The notes below the pieces were generated by a model that searched no databases, was not told the origin of the DNA, and worked only from the letters and a program-made list of their open reading frames with translations. A program made the position numbers and the translations under genes. Positions 59,680 through 64,000 of a stretch of DNA of 64,000 bases are shown piece by piece. Every line of letters begins with the position of its first letter. Positions within the stretch are counted from its first letter, which is position 1. Source of the DNA: Triticum aestivum (Eukaryota; Streptophyta; Magnoliopsida; Poales; Poaceae); the NCBI RefSeq assembly GCF_018294505.1, contig NC_057814.1, positions 39,539,239 to 39,603,238 of the forward strand, given 5' to 3'.

Positions 59680-60345
59680 CCCCTCAACCTCCCCCCACCG
59701 TCGCGGCGGCCGTCGCCCGGGTCACCCCTCTAAGCCCCGCACTACCGATGAACAACTCTGGCGATTCCCTGCACCCTCCCATCCCAAATATGAGATAATA
59801 GGGTCGTGGCTTCGCCTGAGGGCATCTCCAACGCCAACCCTCAAACCGCCCGCAAACGGTTTGAGATATAGGCGTATGAATGGATGTGGAGGCCGGGGTC
59901 ATCCTCCTTTTCGAAAAAAAAACCTCTGCAGTTCGATCAATAAGTCCACTTCATCATGTCCGAAAGAAAGGAGAAAGAGATATGTTAATTATGTACTGAA
60001 TGTATGTCCACCGAGCCGTCCTGCCCCTCCGTGGCTCCATGCTACAGCTACAGCAAGCCACTATATATGACATCTGTAAACCTCCTTTCACTCATGTTTT
60101 AACAATAATAACTACCGGTTGTAACTACCAGCTGATAGCTAGTGATGTTACTTTCATGCACATACCACACACATGCATAGTTGTTAATCAAGGACTAACT
60201 AATCGGTAAATACAAAAATATAAATACCGATGGAGAACTAACTAACTAACCAAAGAGAAAGTGACAGCAACAAGTGTTTGCTCCCCTGAGGCCTGAGCCC
60301 ATTTGGTAGGGCCCCTTCTCCCTCCCTTTGCCCCCCTCCTCCCCC
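59680..60345. other. Upstream region of the ABCG gene
   Basis: C-rich near the gap; the stretch GGGCATCTCCAACGCCAACC at about 59819-59838 resembles a grass MITE end. No ORF is supported. Confidence 0.45.
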
Positions 60346-60355
60346 GATAAATACC
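60346..60355 (+). promoter_or_regulatory. Likely TATA box of the ABCG gene
   Basis: GATAAATACC after a C/T-rich stretch, about 111-120 bases upstream of the ATG. Expected transcription start near 60380, giving a leader of about 85 bases. The sequence is only TATA-like. Confidence 0.45.
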
Positions 60356-60465
60356 ACCACCCCAGCCAGACAAGTTAACCAAGTAGCAGTGGCAAACCAA
60401 GCTCCTTAATTTGCCCCATCTCATCTCATCACCATAAGCTAGTACTATATACAAAGAAGATCGCC

Positions 60466-63400
60466 ATGGCGCCTCAAGAATTGCATGATGATGATAAACA
60501 CAAGGAGGCACCTACTTCTACTTGTACCCCGCCCAGCAGCAACGGCAACCCTTCCGGTGCCGTCCATCCCACCACCTCCAGCCCGCCGTCCGACGCCTCC
60601 GGCCACCGCCCAGCCGCCGCCAATTCCTTCCCTCTCGTCCTCAAGGTAATGGTCATGTAGAGGCGCATTCATGTGTATAAAACGTACGTGTTGACTTGAT
60701 CGTTTAGTGACGATTGGTGATGAGATGTGTGCCTGCATGGGTGCAGTTTGAGGAAGTGGTGTACAAGGTGAAGGTCGGGCAGGCGACGGAGGGATGGTGC
60801 ACGAGGGTGGTGTCGTCGGCGTGCGGCGGCGGGGCGGTGACCAAGAAGAACAAGGCGGCGGCGTTGCCGCCGAGGGAGAAGACGATCATCAGCGGCATGT
60901 CGGGGGTGGTGCGGCCGGGGGAGATGCTGGCGATGCTGGGCCCGTCAGGGAGCGGCAAGACGACGCTGCTGACGGCGCTGGGAGGCCGGCACCGGCACGC
61001 GCTGCTGTCCGGGAAGATCACCTACAACGGGCAGCCCTTCTCCGGCGCCGTGAAGCGGCGCACGGGCTTCGTGACGCAGCACGACGTGCTGTACCCGCAC
61101 CTGACCGTCTCCGAGACGCTGTGGTACACGGCGCTGCTCCGGCTTCCCCGCGCGCTGAGCGCCGGCGAGAAGCGCGTGCAGGCGGAGGCGGTGGCCCGGG
61201 AGCTAGGCCTCTCCAAGGTGGCACACAGCATGGTCGGCGGAGTGCGCGGCGTGCGCGGGCTGTCCGGCGGCGAGCGCAAGCGGGTGAGCATCGGGCTGGA
61301 GATGCTCGTGGACCCCAGCCTGCTGCTCCTGGACGAGCCCACCTCAGGGCTCGACTCCACCACGGCCGCAAGGATCGTCGGCACGCTCCGCCGCATGGCC
61401 GCCGGCGGCGGCCGCACGGTCGTGGTGACCATCCACCAGCCGTCGTCGCGGCTCTACCACATGTTCGACAAGGTGCTCCTGCTGTCCGCCGAGGGGCGGG
61501 CCATCTACTACGGCCGCGCCGCCGACGCGCTCTCCTACTTCGCCTCCGTCGGCTTCGCGTCGCCGCTGTCCGTCAACCCGGCCGACCTCATGCTCGACCT
61601 CGCCAACGGTATGCCACACACGACTCCACCCCACCCATCGCCGCACCACCATCATATTCTCTTTCGCTTTAACTCTCTTTACTTGCCCTTTCTCATGATG
61701 CTTTCCAATGCATATGACATGTTGGCATGCATGTGCCATTGCATTGCATTCCATCACGCTGAGCTCATCCAACCACAAACCCACATCACTCTACAATCCA
61801 TGGAGAAGCCAGATGGTTACTGTAGGGGTATCACCTAAAATGCCAACCGGCCTGGTCCCAATCAACTTTAACCTGGAAAATCTCAATTTCTAATTTGGAA
61901 AATACTTAATTAACAATCTCGTTCGGTACACAGTGTTAGTGTGGACCGAGATCGAGTGACTTGCCATGGACATGTCACTCGAGAACAGTGTGGTGACACG
62001 CCCGCTCGTTTCAATCGTCCGACTGAGAATCAAAGTAAACAGTTCACGTAGTACACTGCATGAGCGGGGCCGTGCTACAATACCCGACGCTACATGAAAC
62101 CTGTGTAGTAGAGCTCTACAGCATGGGTGGATCCAGTGTGGGGGTGATAGGGGCCATGGCCCCCATAAACATTTCGCAAAAGGTTTTTTTTAATAGTACT
62201 TCCTCCTTAAAGAAATACTCCCTCCGTTCCAAGGAAGTATAAGAGTGACTACAAACGCACATCACTCTCTTCGCATCCAACTACATGCATATGTATACAT
62301 CCACTATACTACTTACGATGTTACATTCCATCACGCTGATCTCATCCAACTACAAACCCACATCACTCCAAAATCGTCAGACGGTTAGTGTAGAGTATCA
62401 CTTATCATGCAAGCTGAAAAATCTCAAGTTTTCAGATTTGGAAAATACTTAGTTAACAATTTCGTTTCGTAGACAATGTAGTGTGGACTAAGATCCAGTG
62501 GCCTGCCATGGGCATGTCACTGATAAACAGTATGGTGACATGCCCGCTCTTTTCCACCATCCGCTAGAGATTCAACGAGCAGATCAAACTATGAAGCACC
62601 TATGGTCCACGGGCATGAGTAAGGCACCGCAGGCTCCTCTCAAGTCGACGGAAATATCTTCTACAAACATTATCGCTAGAAGCCTGAAATAAATCCAGTA
62701 AAATACAAGCACCAGTGCCAAATCTATGACCTGAACTCTGGTGGACTATTTCCTCCATAAAGAATCTAACCATCTGAACTAGGCTGAGTGCGTAAATATA
62801 AATACAGTTGCAGAACCTGATCCGCAACGACAGTTGTTCGGCTAACCACTTCGGCAGAAAAGATAAAATAATCAGCTGACACCATTGGATACCATAGGCA
62901 CCCACCAAGAACTAAAATAAAATACTTTTTCGATTAAAGGGATTTTCATAAATATAATAAGATAAATAAAGGTGAGATAAAATGTGGTGTGCTAAGATTG
63001 TGTCGCCGATACGGTGCGCGCATGCCTTTCGATTTCTCCCCTTTTCCTGCATCTGCATCAGCGTCCATCACATCACAATCGCCAGCACCATCGTTTGTGA
63101 TTAACCACACGCACGTACGTAAGCGCACGCCAAATCGGCAGCCACTGAGACGGAGCCGAAATGGCAATGGCGATGATCGGATCGATCGAGCTGTTGGGTC
63201 GCCTGGGTGGGAGAGAGAGGGACACGGACAGGGACGCACTGCCCCGTCCACTCCCCAATCATGGCCACCACCACACACCGGCCGGTCGCCTCCTCATCAT
63301 TCCCTCCTCTCCATTCCGGTCACCAACACAGTGCCCGACACTTGTCGACCTCCGGGGAGACGTTGGCTACACAAGTACTGATCATCACTGTGCATGCAGG

Positions 63401-64000
63401 TATCTTGCCGGAGACGAACGGCGACGGCGTTCCTGGCGGCGGGAGCGAGGGCGAGCAGAAGGAGGTGAGGGCGAAGCTGGCGGACGCGTACGCGCGCCAC
63501 ATTGCGCCGGCGGTGAAGCTCGACATATGCTCCAACGAGGGGGCCAGCGCCGGCGGCACTGGGCAGGCGTCGCGGCGCCGGGGCGCCTCAGCTAGGGTGG
63601 AGTGGACGGCCGGGTGGTGCGCCCAGTTCTCGGTGCTCCTCCGGCGCGGGCTCAAGGAGCGCCGCCACGAGTCCTTCAACAAGCTCCGCATCTTCCAGGT
63701 GCTGAGCGTGGCCTTCCTCGCAGGCCTCCTGTGGTGGCGCACGCCCGCCGCACACCTGCAGGACCGCACCGCGCTCATCTTCTTCTTCTCCGTCTTCTGG
63801 GGCTTCTTCCCGCTCTACAACGCCGTCTTCGTCTTCCCCCTCGAGCGCCCCATGCTGCTCAAGGAGCGCTCCTCGGGGATGTACCGCCTCTCCTCCTATT
63901 TCGCTGCGCGCACCGCCGCCGACCTCCCCATGGAGCTCGGCCTGCCCACCGCCTTCGTCCTCATCCTCTACTGGATGGGCGGCCTCGACCCGCGCCCGGC
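60466..64000 (+). CDS. ABCG14-like half-size ABC transporter (3' end outside window)
   Basis: Exons 60466-60645 (60 codons), 60747-61608 and 63400-64000, with GT/AG introns of 101 and 1791 bp; frames join exactly, the second intron splitting the Gly codon in LDLANG. The start is set by the good context GCCATGGCG. The first 56 residues are low-complexity and Pro/Ser-rich. The nucleotide-binding domain follows: Walker A GPSGSGKT at 125-132, signature LSGGERKR at 232-239, Walker B LLLLDEP with D256/E257, H-loop H290. The C-terminal half is the ABC2 membrane domain with three visible helices ([46 protein letters not shown]). 547 residues are in view, about 100 short of the usual ~650. Sequence blocks such as [17 protein letters not shown] and [14 protein letters not shown] fit ABCG14, a plasma-membrane exporter moving cytokinin from root to shoot in Arabidopsis, better than ABCG25. 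No stop or frameshift is seen. The exact orthology is inference. Confidence 0.93.
60646..60746 (+). other. Intron 1 of the ABCG gene
   Basis: GTAATGGTCA to GGGTGCAG, 101 bp, phase 0. It separates the variable N-terminal tail from the conserved [10 protein letters not shown] block. Confidence 0.9.
61609..63399 (+). other. Intron 2 of the ABCG gene, with internal duplication
   Basis: GTATGCCACA to TGCATGCAG, 1791 bp, phase 1. Contains two diverged direct copies, 61749-62021 and 62326-62563, sharing CAACAATTTCGTT/CAATCTCGTT-like parts, AGTGTGGAC and GGTGACA(C/T)GCCCGCTC. Between them is a half Stowaway sequence (CTCCCTCCGTTCCAAGGAAG) at about 62219-62238. The ORFs in it are not exons. Confidence 0.85.

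Noticed and set aside
59288..60070. ORF of 260 aa across the assembly gap
   Set aside because: About 95 codons are N and the sides share no domain; the frame across a gap is meaningless.
60794..61672. Second long ORF (292 aa) overlapping the ABCG gene
   Set aside because: It is a +1 shadow of GC-rich exon 2 and is rich in Arg/Ala/Gly without a domain.

Overview
ORGANISM. The window looks like Triticeae (wheat/Aegilops/barley-type) nuclear DNA. It is a stack of Gypsy LTR retrotransposons, CACTA elements, PIF/Harbinger elements and Stowaway MITEs beside one GC-rich, intron-containing grass gene. No bacterial-type operon, CRISPR array or viral replicon was seen. Family names (Sabrina and others) come from memory, so neutral labels are used: RLG-A/B/C for Gypsy-type elements, LTR-X for a lone LTR, DTC-1/2 for CACTA, DTH-1/2 for Harbinger. 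LAYOUT. (1) 54-50695 is one nested block. LTR-X (minus strand) was split by RLG-A (328-49492, minus strand, TSD AGGGT). RLG-A was hit by RLG-B (3036-10445, plus strand, TSD ACAAA), by DTC-1 (12822-43496, TSD ATT) and by DTC-2 (43993-47697, TSD CAA). DTC-1 was hit by DTH-1 (17689-26323, TSD TAA), and DTH-1 by RLG-C (about 18121-24860, left boundary and PBS visible, right LTR missing). All TSDs were read directly from the sequence, so the insertion order follows from it. (2) 50734-53112 is a second Harbinger element with a decayed transposase. (3) 53113-60345 is intergenic DNA with microsatellites, a possible LINE 3' fragment and a 286-bp assembly gap. (4) 60466-64000 is the only convincing functional host gene, a half-size ABC transporter close to ABCG14, with three exons in view and truncated by the window end. 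HOW THE PARTS WORK. RLG-A and RLG-B look like related non-autonomous retrotransposons. They share PBS type (tRNA-Asp), polypurine tract, LTR start and the noncoding 3' half, but carry different ORFs: B has a coiled-coil/retropepsin ORF and A an ORF of unknown function. Neither shows reverse transcriptase or integrase. DTC-1 is a 30.7-kb CACTA with no recognisable transposase. It contains segments that look like captured host genes: a DUF4283-like ORF, a DUF295 F-box pseudogene, and a DEDDy 3'-5' exonuclease with its TATA box still present but one base lost. It also contains a spliced coiled-coil gene near its right end. DTC-2 carries a split, broken B3-like gene. The most unusual signals are the ORF swap between A and B, the cargo of DTC-1, long near-perfect hairpins in DTC-2 and DTH-1, and hairpins built on the polypurine-tract motif in both RLG-A and RLG-B.
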